NCBI GenBank assembly: GCA_964615975.1
Contig: CAZTTH010000078.1
Location: 1 to 11,609, forward strand
From: CAZTTH01 sp964615975
GTDB taxonomy: Bacteria > Verrucomicrobiota > Lentisphaeria > JABSQK01 > JAJFLO01
Direction of reading: 5' to 3'
DNA length: 11,609 nt
Positions 1 through 5,887 of this stretch are shown piece by piece (position 1 is the stretch's first letter; every line of letters starts with the position of its first letter). The notes under the pieces were generated by a model, which saw only the letters and a list, made by a program, of their open reading frames with translations, had not been told where the DNA came from and did no database searches. Both the position numbers and the translations under genes were made by a program.

Positions 1-132
1 CCGACCCCCATGATTCTCGGACGCCGTCTGTTGTCGATGATCGCCCATCTCAACATCCACAAAGCGCAACTGTTTTATTACCTTAAACTGCAGGGAAAAC
101 CGGTCAATACCATGAACCTCTGGGGGAAATAA
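1..132 (+). CDS. DinB-like protein, C-terminal end only
   Basis: This is the last 43 codons of a gene that begins before the window; frame 1 is open from base 1 to a TAA at 130-132. The visible tail contains HLNIHKAQLFYYLKLQGKPV and ends NLWGK. An H-x-x-x-H-x-x-Q-L helix followed by Y-L-K-L-x-G-K-P-V is the usual C-terminal end of DinB/YfiT-type four-helix-bundle proteins, where the last histidine helps bind a divalent metal. The family includes thiol transferases and many uncharacterised damage- or stress-associated proteins, so no substrate can be given. No clear U-tract terminator follows; an 8-bp inverted repeat lies 35 bp downstream. Confidence 0.6.
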   Translation, partial: PTPMILGRRLLSMIAHLNIHKAQLFYYLKLQGKPVNTMNLWGK

Positions 133-166
133 GCATTCGATAAATCGTTTTGCGTTACAGCTAACG

Positions 167-195
167 ATCAGGGCCTTATTCCTGTCCGCCCTGAT
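167..195. repeat. 8-bp inverted repeat downstream of the DinB-like gene
   Basis: ATCAGGGC (167-174) pairs perfectly with GCCCTGAT (188-195) across a 13-nt loop. It sits 35 bp after the DinB-like stop codon. It could slow or end transcription, but no T-run follows on the + strand, so I do not call a terminator. Confidence 0.35.
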
Positions 196-305
196 GCAGA
201 ATTCCTGACAGATGTGGAAGTCCACACTACTTAGTAAGTCGACTCACCACGAAAGAAGATTAAAGAAAAAACTCAAGATTATATTACACACCGAAGACTT
301 TCGCG

Positions 306-463
306 CATCTGATCTCGACGTATGTGTTTAGCGCTGAGCTTGAAACTGATGGAATTTAGAGTTTATCCTTTTAGGATGCTCCTCGCTCAGGCACGATTGC
401 CATTCAGGCTGAAGCCTGTACTCCAACCGGCGCTAAACACGTACATCTCGACGAGATCAGATG
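306..463. repeat. Large imperfect inverted repeat in two matching blocks
   Basis: The outer arms are a perfect 12-bp match: CATCTGATCTCG (306-317) against CGAGATCAGATG (452-463). The inner arms are a perfect 11-bp match: GTGTTTAGCGC (324-334) against GCGCTAAACAC (430-440). The two blocks are 6 nt apart on the left and 11 nt apart on the right, and they enclose about 95 nt. Inside the loop are the small hairpins ATCC-TTTTA-GGAT and AGGCT-GA-AGCCT. No transposase is encoded. It could be the ends of a small non-autonomous element, an inverted duplication within decayed sequence, or an RNA structure. Confidence 0.55.
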
Positions 464-575
464 GAAATGCAAGCAATTCATTACTATTATGCCAGATGAT
501 GGCAAACTTATAAATAAGCTGCCTAACCAATCACTGGACACTAACGAGGATTCAGTTAGCGCTTCATCTCCATAG
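375..575 (+). pseudogene. Probable decayed C-terminal fragment of a beta-sandwich (DUF1080-like) protein
   Basis: The frame is open from 375 to a TAG at 573-575 and has no ATG near its beginning. In-frame stops lie just upstream at 357-359 and 372-374. The translation includes SGTIAIQAEACTPTGAKHV followed by HLDEIRWK. This resembles the final strands of DUF1080/concanavalin-like domains, where a G-x-I-A-L-Q segment is followed by a F/H-x-N/D-I-R strand. The resemblance is by eye only. Directly after the DinB-like stop, frame 1 also stays open to 234 and reads like protein (QGLIPVRPDAEFLTDVEV), which suggests more decayed coding sequence. The right arm of the large inverted repeat lies inside this fragment. 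Confidence 0.3.
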
Positions 576-594
576 GTCAGTGTAACGTTCGCTT

Positions 595-623
595 TTGAAA
601 TATTAAGCACCTTACTTTTATTG
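595..623 (+). promoter_or_regulatory. Possible weak sigma70-type promoter for the DUF4160 gene
   Basis: TTGAAA (595-600) is followed after 17 nt by TTTATT (618-623), a 4-of-6 match to TATAAT. The start codon is at 650. The region is AT-rich and correctly placed, but the match is modest and is offered only as a candidate. Confidence 0.25.
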
Positions 624-649
624 ATTAATGTGAATAGGATACTTAGAGA

Positions 650-898
650 ATGCCAGAAATATGCAGATTTCTTGGAATTATCATAACAATGTATTTTGAT
701 GAGCATAATCCTCCTCATTTCCATGTTCACTACAATGACTATAGGGCTTCCATGGAAATTAAAACGCTCAATATATGCGCGGGGTCATTACCCGCGAAAG
801 TGAGAGGTCTGGTTGAAGAGTGGGCGGAATTGCATAAGAATGAGTTACTACAAATGTGGGTGTCAAAAGATTTCCATAAGATTGAACCCTTGGTTTAG
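650..898 (+). CDS. DUF4160 domain protein
   Basis: This is a small 82-residue protein of the DUF4160 family (Pfam PF13711), which is normally 80-90 residues, so it is complete. The recognisable core is an N-terminal P-E-I-x-R-F-x-G-I strand, then M-Y-F-D-E-H-x-P-P-H-F-H-V (residues 14-26), then the strand Y-x-A-S-M-E-I (residues 31-37). The histidine-rich loop is the family hallmark; its biochemical role is not established. It is followed 18 bp later by a DUF2442 gene, the usual partner. This recurring pairing has led others to suspect a toxin-antitoxin-like module, but I see no proof of toxicity here. The ATG at 650 lacks a strong ribosome-binding site; a weak AGGAT lies about 9 nt upstream. 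Confidence 0.88.
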   Translation: MPEICRFLGIIITMYFDEHNPPHFHVHYNDYRASMEIKTLNICAGSLPAKVRGLVEEWAELHKNELLQMWVSKDFHKIEPLV

Positions 899-916
899 TA
901 TAAGGAGAACTAATCA

Positions 917-1165
917 ATGAAATGTGTATATCTGAAAGAAGCGAAGCATGTCAAAGATTATAAAATCTTCCTCAGATTTAATGATGGCAAGAGTGGTGAA
1001 GTGGACCTTAGGGATACGGTATATAAGTATGATATCGCAACTCCTTTGAGAGAAATTTCAAACTTTTCTAAATTCCATCTTGATTCATGGCCAACCCTTG
1101 CTTGGGATTGCGGATTCGATATTGCTCCAGAAACTTTATATGAAAAGTGCGAACATCGTAATTAA
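917..1165 (+). CDS. DUF2442 domain protein
   Basis: An 82-residue protein of the DUF2442 family (Pfam PF10387). Typical features are the strand L-R-F-N-D-G-K-S-G-E-V-D-L (residues 19-31), then P-L-R-E-I near 43-47, and the C-terminal W-P-T-L-A-W-D-C-G-F-D-I-A-P-E-T-L-Y (residues 57-74), the family signature. Some relatives carry a helix-turn-helix-like C-terminal extension; this one is the short form. The ATG at 917 has a good ribosome-binding site, AAGGAG at 902-907. The gene is 18 bp behind the DUF4160 gene, so the two are almost certainly co-transcribed. The function is unknown; the partner suggests a small two-gene module, possibly a toxin-antitoxin pair. Confidence 0.88.
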   Translation: MKCVYLKEAKHVKDYKIFLRFNDGKSGEVDLRDTVYKYDIATPLREISNFSKFHLDSWPTLAWDCGFDIAPETLYEKCEHRN

Positions 1166-1287
1166 AACTACGAGACAAATATTTATATAGGCTGCCATCG
1201 AGGATAGTATCGAAATTCCAGAGTTGCTGGGAAAACTAATGTACGCCTGAAATCCAAGGTTCCCGGAAAATTTTATTTCCTGATTTA

Positions 1288-1704
1288 TTATTTAAGTGGA
1301 TTTTCCGGTTTCCAGACCCAGGCGCGGGGATGATGGACGAAACCGAGCCTGGCATAATAGTCATTGGCATTCGGCGCCGCCAGCAAGGTGATAAAACAGG
1401 ACGGGCTTAATTTTTCCTTGGTTTTCTCGATCAGTGCCTTCCCAATTCCCTGCCGTTGATATTCATTGTGGACCGCGAGATCGGCCAGATAGGCGACATA
1501 GCTGTAATCGGTAAGCGTGCGCGCCAGCCCAACCAGTCTGGTGTCATCCCAGGCGGTGACGACAATATCGGCATTATCCAGCATGGACTGAATTATTACC
1601 CGATCATGGATCGGCCGTCTTTCGCCCAATGTCGAGATCCGATAAAGATTGATGACCTCATCGATGTCGAGCTCATTGCCGGTTTTATACGTGATGGACT
1701 TCAT
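1288..1704 (-). CDS. GNAT family N-acetyltransferase
   Basis: A 138-residue single-domain GCN5-related N-acetyltransferase, which uses acetyl-CoA to acetylate an amine; the substrate is not evident. Motif A, the acetyl-CoA pyrophosphate loop, is clear: L-A-D-L-A-V (residues 73-78) followed by E-Y-Q-R-Q-G-I-G-K-A-L-I (81-92), containing the Q/R-x-x-G-x-G/A signature. Motif B is N-D-Y-Y-A-R-L-G-F (114-122). The earlier segment V-V-T-A-W-D-D-T-R-L-V-G-L-A-R (48-62) is the usual beta2-beta3 strand pair. The start is 31 bp downstream of the DMT permease stop, so the two probably form an operon transcribed leftwards. Only a weak GAG-type ribosome-binding site precedes the ATG. The gene converges on the DUF2442 gene, with about 120 bp between stops and no clear terminator. 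Confidence 0.9.
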   Translation of the reverse strand: MKSITYKTGNELDIDEVINLYRISTLGERRPIHDRVIIQSMLDNADIVVTAWDDTRLVGLARTLTDYSYVAYLADLAVHNEYQRQGIGKALIEKTKEKLSPSCFITLLAAPNANDYYARLGFVHHPRAWVWKPENPLK

Positions 1705-1735
1705 TTGTTCTCATGTGTAGTAAAATGCGACCCTG

Positions 1736-2599
1736 CTACCCCAGAGCGATCATAAACACTCCGGCAATCATCAATAATGCCCCGGCCAACCGCTGCCGCA
1801 AGCCGCTTTCCTTAAAGATCATAAATCCCCAAAATACCCCCAGCAAGGCGCTGCACCGTTTGATGGCAATCACATACGCGACCTTGGTCAACGTGATCGC
1901 GGTCATTTGCGTGACAATGGTTAAAGCGGTAAATAATCCCATCAACCATAACGACCGGTTCATGAAGTTCAATTTCTTCCCCGCCCGACTCCGGGTATGG
2001 ATTACCGCCGGCAGCAACACCAACGATGTCAGCAGACAAAGGATCGTGCCCCAGCATAATGGCGACGAATGAACGACCCCAATCTTATCGAAATTCGAGG
2101 TCACACTCCAGATGAGCGCCACCAGCAACATGCACCGGCTGCCCTTTTCCCTGAACAGGGCAAGGATGGGCGCCCACCTGTCCTGCCGGTTGGCTTTGAG
2201 ATGCAGCAGATACGAACCCGCCACAATCATGACCATTCCTCCGCCCCCCCTGGCGCTTGGCCATTCTCCCACCAGCAACGGGGAAGTAATGGTCATGAAC
2301 AACGGGGTAAAGGTAAGTATCGGCACCGTCTTGGAGAGGTCACCGGCCTGCAGGGCATTCATGTATAAAATGATCGCCAGGGTATTGAGTATCAAGCTGC
2401 CCAATAACGCCCACCAGAAGCGCGTGCTGACCGCCGGGATGCCCTCGCGGATCAGCAAAGGCGCCAACACCGGCAATGCCAGAGTCACCATCGCCCAGGC
2501 GGCAGTCAGGGGATTGACATCACGCAGACAGATTTTGCCGAAAACATCTTTCAGTGATTCGAAGAGCGCGGTCAATAACGCCAGTATCAGCCAGGCCAT
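1736..2599 (-). CDS. EamA/DMT superfamily permease
   Basis: A 287-residue inner-membrane protein with about ten hydrophobic segments arranged as two five-helix halves, the normal size and design of EamA-domain transporters in the drug/metabolite superfamily. Family-like stretches close each half: Y-M-N-A-L-Q-A-G-D-L-S-K-T-V-P-I followed by P-L-L-V-G-E-W-P in the first, and A-Y-V-I-A-I-K-R with F-K-E-S-G-L-R-Q-R-L-A-G-A-L-L-M-I-A-G-V in the second. Relatives export metabolites or toxic compounds, but the substrate cannot be read from sequence. The glycine run A-R-G-G-G-G-M after the first EamA repeat is slightly unusual. The start codon has no good ribosome-binding site; a short palindrome sits just upstream. 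The gene leads a two-gene unit with the acetyltransferase. Confidence 0.9.
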   Translation of the reverse strand: MAWLILALLTALFESLKDVFGKICLRDVNPLTAAWAMVTLALPVLAPLLIREGIPAVSTRFWWALLGSLILNTLAIILYMNALQAGDLSKTVPILTFTPLFMTITSPLLVGEWPSARGGGGMVMIVAGSYLLHLKANRQDRWAPILALFREKGSRCMLLVALIWSVTSNFDKIGVVHSSPLCWGTILCLLTSLVLLPAVIHTRSRAGKKLNFMNRSLWLMGLFTALTIVTQMTAITLTKVAYVIAIKRCSALLGVFWGFMIFKESGLRQRLAGALLMIAGVFMIALG

Positions 2600-2602
2600 G
2601 AA

Positions 2603-2616
2603 AATTGTTTACAATT
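2603..2616. promoter_or_regulatory. Short palindrome immediately upstream of the permease start
   Basis: AATTGT-TT-ACAATT is a perfect 6-bp inverted repeat ending 3 bp before the permease ATG on the minus strand. It occupies the place where a ribosome-binding site would be expected, and none is visible. It could be an operator or an mRNA hairpin controlling translation, or simply AT-rich sequence. Confidence 0.25.
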
Positions 2617-2656
2617 CCGGTAATATTTTTTTAATTAGAGGTTAGTCGAAAAGGGG

Positions 2657-2920
2657 GTGGTTGATAGTGATCCTGGCGAATGGGCAGGATTTCTTCACTT
2701 CTATGCTCTTGCGAGCACACTACAAACAACGCCTCTTGTGATTGAGAATTACTTTGACACGATTTTTGATCAACCTCTAAAAACTGTTAAACCCTATCTC
2801 TGTAATTGTTTCAAATCCACTGCAATCCCGCGACACCCATTGCTTCAAATACTGGTATTATACATCATCAGAGAATTGTTGGTGGATTTCCATAACAAGT
2901 TTAATGTCCATGCAATGTAA
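2657..2920 (+). CDS. Weak small open frame, 87 residues, unrecognised
   Basis: A GTG-started frame preceded by a purine-rich AAGGGG stretch that directly abuts the start, too close to be a normal ribosome-binding site. The product is hydrophobic towards its C-terminus (ILVLYIIRELLVDF) and matches no family I know. Codon use is AT-rich and not obviously coding. It is listed because it is the only sizeable frame in the 2600-3407 gap; it may well be chance. Confidence 0.15.
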   Translation: MVDSDPGEWAGFLHFYALASTLQTTPLVIENYFDTIFDQPLKTVKPYLCNCFKSTAIPRHPLLQILVLYIIRELLVDFHNKFNVHAM

Positions 2921-2938
2921 TCCATGCGTAAAGCCCAT

Positions 2939-2967
2939 GCCAGAATCAGGAGACAACTCCTGCTGGC
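2939..2967. repeat. Strong 11-bp hairpin with ACAA loop
   Basis: GCCAG (2939-2943) pairs with CTGGC (2963-2967), and CAGGAG (2947-2952) pairs with CTCCTG (2957-2962). An AAT bulge lies on the left side and the loop is the tetranucleotide ACAA. No T-run follows on either strand. It could be a REP-like palindrome or part of a structured RNA. Confidence 0.55.
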
Positions 2968-3090
2968 GATCTCAACGAGCAAGGTATTTAATATTTCAGC
3001 TAGCGACTTTAAGCAGTTCGAATCTCCCCTATCCGCGGATTTCTAACGATCAATAAGTCCTATTGTAAGGTTGTATTTCGAATTCTGACG

Positions 3091-3111
3091 GATTGGGGGC
3101 TGACCCCAATC
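3091..3111. repeat. REP-like palindrome with a GGGG/CCCC core
   Basis: GATTGGGG (3091-3098) pairs perfectly with CCCCAATC (3104-3111) over the loop GCTGA. Read on the minus strand it contains GGGGTCAG followed by CCCC. GGGGTCAGxCCCC-type palindromes are common in proteobacterial genomes, often near REP-associated (Y1/RAYT) transposases. No such transposase lies in this window. An AT-rich stretch follows (CACATTAAAA). Confidence 0.5.
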
Positions 3112-3174
3112 ACATTAAAATACCCTAAAAGTGGCCTTTTGTATCCAATTAAAATCGGGCAACCAAACAGGAGA

Positions 3175-3235
3175 ATATCTGGTTCAATAAATCCCTAGCC
3201 TTACCAACAAATGGGGGGTTTATAGAGCCAGATAT
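3175..3235. repeat. Long imperfect hairpin, 21-nt arms
   Basis: The left arm (3175-3195, beginning ATATCTGG and ending ATCCC) and the right arm (3215-3235, ending CCAGATAT) match at 18 of 21 positions. Two of the three mismatches could form G-U pairs in + strand RNA. The loop is about 19 nt. No U-tract follows, so a simple terminator is unlikely. Confidence 0.5.
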
Positions 3236-3320
3236 CCCGGCCAGCTTGATAGGTTCAAGCGTTAGTAGTTAGACAACAACACCGGTTACAATTTGATCCG
3301 GGACAGAAAGCTATGTCAGA

Positions 3321-3374
3321 GAAAAACAGTAACCAAACTTTGGGTTGCAGAAAATCGCCCAAATTTCTTTGGTT
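3321..3374 (-). terminator. Candidate terminator hairpin of the PIN cassette
   Basis: An outer 7-bp stem (AACCAAA 3331-3337 with TTTGGTT 3368-3374) and an inner 6-bp stem (TTTGGG 3339-3344 with CCCAAA 3358-3363) form one two-part hairpin. It begins 33 bp beyond the PIN gene's stop. In the direction of that cassette it is followed by ACTGTTTTTC, a short T-run. The low GC of the outer stem makes efficiency uncertain. Confidence 0.4.
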
Positions 3375-3407
3375 CTTTGAAGCGAGCGATGTAATATGAT
3401 AATCGAA

Positions 3408-3821
3408 TTAAGGATTTGAGGAGTGCCAGGAAATCACATTGATTTCTTTAACTTGACATATTGGCTTTGTCGATTTTTCTTTGGTTACCAACTCATCAAC
3501 TTTGGCCGTTAAGGCAGCACTTACATGAAGAGCATCCACCGGGGAAAGGTTATATTTTCCGGCAAGTTCCACTGCTTGATTCAGCAGTTTCGGGGAAGTA
3601 GGGATATTTTCAGCGGCATTATCAAAGACCGTCTGCATAAATTCGACTTCTTCCTGAAGCTTTAAGAATGTTGGCTTTGGCAATACTTCCAGTCGCAGGT
3701 AATCACTAACCACCAGTGCACGATCAGGATCATCCAAAAGTTCCATGGCCGAATTATACAGGGATTCTTTACCTCGAAAAGCCGTTATCAATATGTTTGA
3801 ATCAATGTATGTTCGTGTCAT
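3408..3821 (-). CDS. PIN-domain ribonuclease, probable toxin of a toxin-antitoxin pair
   Basis: I place the start at the ATG read from 3821, giving 137 residues beginning M-T-R-T-Y-I-D-S-N. It has a good ribosome-binding site (GGGGAG, about 10 nt upstream). A longer frame would add 19 residues of no PIN character. PIN acidic positions are visible: D7 (I-D-S-N), E45 (Y-L-R-L-E-V), D96 (S-P-V-D-A-L-H), and E115 (V-T-K-E) where an aspartate is more usual. Family members are Mg-dependent ribonucleases, often cutting tRNA or rRNA when freed from a cognate antitoxin. The gene overlaps the end of the antitoxin-like gene by 20 bp, in a different frame, which points to translational coupling. Target specificity cannot be inferred. 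Confidence 0.82.
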   Translation of the reverse strand: MTRTYIDSNILITAFRGKESLYNSAMELLDDPDRALVVSDYLRLEVLPKPTFLKLQEEVEFMQTVFDNAAENIPTSPKLLNQAVELAGKYNLSPVDALHVSAALTAKVDELVTKEKSTKPICQVKEINVISWHSSNP

Positions 3822-4191
3822 CGCTACCAAGCTCCCCGCGCCGTCGTTTTGTTTCTTCCAATACTTCATCTTCATCAAATAGCTTCATCCCTGATGCGAT
3901 TGCTCGTTGGCGCAGGAGCATCAATTTTTTACCAAGAGCTGTGCGTGGAATAAATGTTTGTGACCCACTGTGTAGGTTAATTTTAGTTACCTGACAACTA
4001 TCATCATTCCGTGAGACCGGTACTACTTTAATTATCCATGAAATCTGTGAAAGAAAATCCATGTTGGCAATCGAATTGCATAGTTCTTTTTTTTCATTAG
4101 ATGTTGGTATTGTCGGTGAATTTGTTAATGCATAAAATTTTTGCTGAATACTGTCATTTGATATCTGGAAGTGGGATTCGGTTAACAACAT
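3802..4191 (-). CDS. Antitoxin-like protein upstream of the PIN gene
   Basis: A 129-residue protein. Its C-terminal part, T-A-L-G-K-K-L-M-L-L-R-Q-R-A-I-A-S-G-M followed by K-L-F-D-E-D-E-V-L-E-E and R-R-R-G-E, resembles the short tails of antitoxins encoded just before PIN toxins (the L-x-x-L-R-x-x-I-x-A-S-G-x-x-L pattern). Such segments usually wrap the PIN active site. The N-terminal ~80 residues are longer than in typical 60-90-residue antitoxins and I do not recognise them; no obvious DNA-binding motif is seen. The start at 4191 has a good AGGAG ribosome-binding site, which overlaps the TAG stop of the preceding gene. The toxin gene overlaps its 3' end by 20 bp. The antitoxin assignment rests on context and the C-terminal motif. 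Confidence 0.7.
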   Translation of the reverse strand: MLLTESHFQISNDSIQQKFYALTNSPTIPTSNEKKELCNSIANMDFLSQISWIIKVVPVSRNDDSCQVTKINLHSGSQTFIPRTALGKKLMLLRQRAIASGMKLFDEDEVLEETKRRRGELGSDDTNIH

Positions 4192-4203
4192 ATAGATTTT
4201 CTC

Positions 4204-4953
4204 CTAATATTCCGGTTCTAGTTTTTCGAGACTATCCACAGATAACAAACTGAAGAAAAATTTATGCGATGCTGAATGTGCAGCGTCGAGATGTATTTCA
4301 ATGTCATCCCAAAACTCATTTTCCTTCATCATATAAATCGTATCAGTGCTCACTAGCACACCAGTAAGTTTATCTGCCAGGTTGAGAAGTGTCACTTCAG
4401 CGGGAGATTGTATCTGAACAATATGAATAAAGCTGCCCACCTCGAATTCTGTTCGCAGATTTACTGGTTGTATGTTTATTTCATTTTCACCCAACTTTAA
4501 TTCAAGATTAAGACAACGGATATTTGGTGGGTGGTTCAATTCAATCAAATCGATATATTTTAGCGAAAATCGTTCCAGTTTATCAATCAATTTGAAATCC
4601 CTGAGTAGACCAATAAGCGCCCGGATATCTGTTGCGAATGCTTTCCATCCTGAATATGGTCTACGGCAACTAAGAGAAACAACATGTTCGCCGATCTGAA
4701 CCGCTCTGTTGCCGCCATCCAGACGGATTTTGGGGACATATCTCAAGTTGGGATCGTGTTCAACAATACGTGCGGGGATATCGGCTGTCGGTAGTCTGAT
4801 GATATTGGTGTATTGTTCATTTAGGGAATTGAACAATAGGCCAGGAATTAGCTCAGCGATTGAGGATTTTTCGCTATTGAAACGAATCTCCCACACTGCC
4901 TCAAGCAATGGTTCTTTCTTTAGGTTTACAGGAATTTTTTTCATGATCGTCAT
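4204..4953 (-). CDS. TIGR04255-like protein
   Basis: A 249-residue protein resembling the TIGR04255 family, a sporadically distributed family of about 250 residues with unknown function. Matching features are the opening K-E-P-L-L-E-A-V-W-E-I-R-F, then I-P-G-L-L, L-P-T-A-D-I-P, D-P-N-L-R-Y-V-P, the strand V-Q-I-G-E-H-V-V-S-L-S-C-R-R-P-Y-S-G-W, and F-S-L-K-Y-I-D-L-I. No catalytic motif is evident. The ATG at 4953 and an in-frame ATG at 4944 both lack a clear ribosome-binding site. It heads the unit: its TAG stop overlaps the AGGAG of the antitoxin-like gene, so all three genes are probably expressed together. Its role in the cassette is unknown; it could be a regulator or a third component. 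Confidence 0.75.
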   Translation of the reverse strand: MTIMKKIPVNLKKEPLLEAVWEIRFNSEKSSIAELIPGLLFNSLNEQYTNIIRLPTADIPARIVEHDPNLRYVPKIRLDGGNRAVQIGEHVVSLSCRRPYSGWKAFATDIRALIGLLRDFKLIDKLERFSLKYIDLIELNHPPNIRCLNLELKLGENEINIQPVNLRTEFEVGSFIHIVQIQSPAEVTLLNLADKLTGVLVSTDTIYMMKENEFWDDIEIHLDAAHSASHKFFFSLLSVDSLEKLEPEY

Positions 4954-5106
4954 TGCTTATGTTTATTCAATACTTATTCGCATTTCCATAACAGGCTGCC
5001 CCTTATAAATCTGTCACGAGTTAATCGCTATCCAGCTTAATATCAATCCTTGAGCTTGAGTTAATGTATGCAGCTTTAGTGTATCACCAAAGAAGAATTG
5101 AATTTT

Positions 5107-5820
5107 TTAATCGTTCCGGATGATTTCTTCATAAGGTCGAATATCGAATTCCAAGGGATTGCACATCTCAGAAATTGAATCTTGGGGAGCAATAAGGAAA
5201 GCGACATCGGATTTGTCGAATTGGAAATATTTTTCATCTCCTTCTGTTATAAGCGTGCCAATGAGTGGAGTAAGCCCGTGTTCGTGGGGCCAAATCCCCC
5301 TGTCTTTTCCATTGGGTCTGAGGCAAAGTTCTCCAATACGCCATTCCCTTTCATAATAGTATGCATCTTCGTTGCCCGCGTACCCTTTCGAAAATTTTTG
5401 CATGAAGTAAAAGTGGCGATGAAGCGCCTCTTTTACCTTATCATCTATTGTCGATTTAGGCATTTGATCACGAATAAAACGATAAATTTTTTCCATATCT
5501 TTATTGTATGCTTGCGTAAAATAAAAAACCGGTTGGGCACCTTTTACATATAGTCGCATCTTGGTGAAGGCTATGCCGAAATTGCTGTATTTTTCGCAGT
5601 GACGCTCCGAGCGCGAAAGTGGTACGTCTGTAAAGCAAACCATCTTATCAATAATGCTAATCCTTTCATTATGATCAAAGAAAATCTCATTTACAGACAA
5701 AAGCAATCGACATGTACTTGCTATCTGTGATAGAATCGCAACTTTTTCTCCTGTTGTTTTGTTTCTACCAGCCCAATGGATAAGGTATTGGCTTATGTAG
5801 CCATCGTCGGTTGGATTCAT
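5107..5820 (-). CDS. AbiGi-like abortive-infection family protein
   Basis: A 237-residue protein from the ATG at 5820; an upstream TTG at 5832 would add four residues, but neither start has a good ribosome-binding site. By eye it resembles the AbiGi family (Pfam PF10899), annotated as the antitoxin component of an abortive phage-resistance system. Shared-looking features are I-S-Q-Y-L-I-H-W-A-G-R near the N-terminus, C-F-T-D-V-P-L-S followed by S-N-F-G-I-A-F-T-K, P-V-F-Y-F, and a later Y-Y-Y-E-R-E-W-R-I. The related DUF2971 family has a comparable E-x-W/Y-R region and is the main alternative. No AbiGii-like partner is adjacent. It is divergent from the LRR gene across about 67 AT-rich bases. 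Confidence 0.6.
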   Translation of the reverse strand: MNPTDDGYISQYLIHWAGRNKTTGEKVAILSQIASTCRLLLSVNEIFFDHNERISIIDKMVCFTDVPLSRSERHCEKYSNFGIAFTKMRLYVKGAQPVFYFTQAYNKDMEKIYRFIRDQMPKSTIDDKVKEALHRHFYFMQKFSKGYAGNEDAYYYEREWRIGELCLRPNGKDRGIWPHEHGLTPLIGTLITEGDEKYFQFDKSDVAFLIAPQDSISEMCNPLEFDIRPYEEIIRND

Positions 5821-5887
5821 TGTTAAACCCAATAATGGTTGAATTGAATTTGCCGTTTTATTTATTTAGTCTGGCCATAACAAATAC
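5821..5887. promoter_or_regulatory. AT-rich divergent intergenic region
   Basis: These 67 bp separate the starts of the AbiGi-like gene (minus) and the LRR gene (plus), so promoters for both should lie here or overlap the coding starts. A doubled TTGAATTGAAT-like motif is at 5839-5849, but no convincing -10 element is at the right spacing and neither gene has a clear ribosome-binding site. Confidence 0.35.

Larger units (their letters stand above)
2921..3407. other. Gene-free, hairpin-rich spacer
   Basis: No convincing coding sequence, tRNA or transposase is seen here. The stretch contains four separate hairpins (2939-2967, 3091-3111, 3175-3235, 3331-3374), each listed on its own. A short tRNA-like T-arm remnant at 3016-3036 was considered and rejected. 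Confidence 0.6.

Noticed and set aside
322..513. 63-residue + strand frame
   Set aside because: It overlaps the inverted repeat and the coding-like fragment in another frame, and has no ribosome-binding site or family resemblance.
1191..1250. Short open stretch ending at TGA 1248-1250 that reads like protein (AAIEDSIEIPELLGKLMYA)
   Set aside because: Only about 20 codons, with no start codon or ribosome-binding site. It could be a gene remnant but is too short to support.
1251..1287. Possible convergent terminator (GGAAA-ATTTTA-TTTCC) between DUF2442 and GNAT
   Set aside because: The stem is only five weak pairs and no T-run follows on either strand.
3016..3036. tRNA 3'-end-like string (T-loop GTTCGAATC followed by a pyrimidine-rich stem half and ATCCGC), possibly an attachment-site remnant
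   Set aside because: The T-stem does not pair properly (AGCAG against CTCCC), the acceptor register is off by one, and no upstream tRNA body or CCA is present.
3822..3878. N-terminal extension of the PIN frame (19 residues)
   Set aside because: It would overlap the antitoxin-like gene much further and lacks PIN character. The ATG at 3821 has a good GGGGAG site and begins at the standard first strand.
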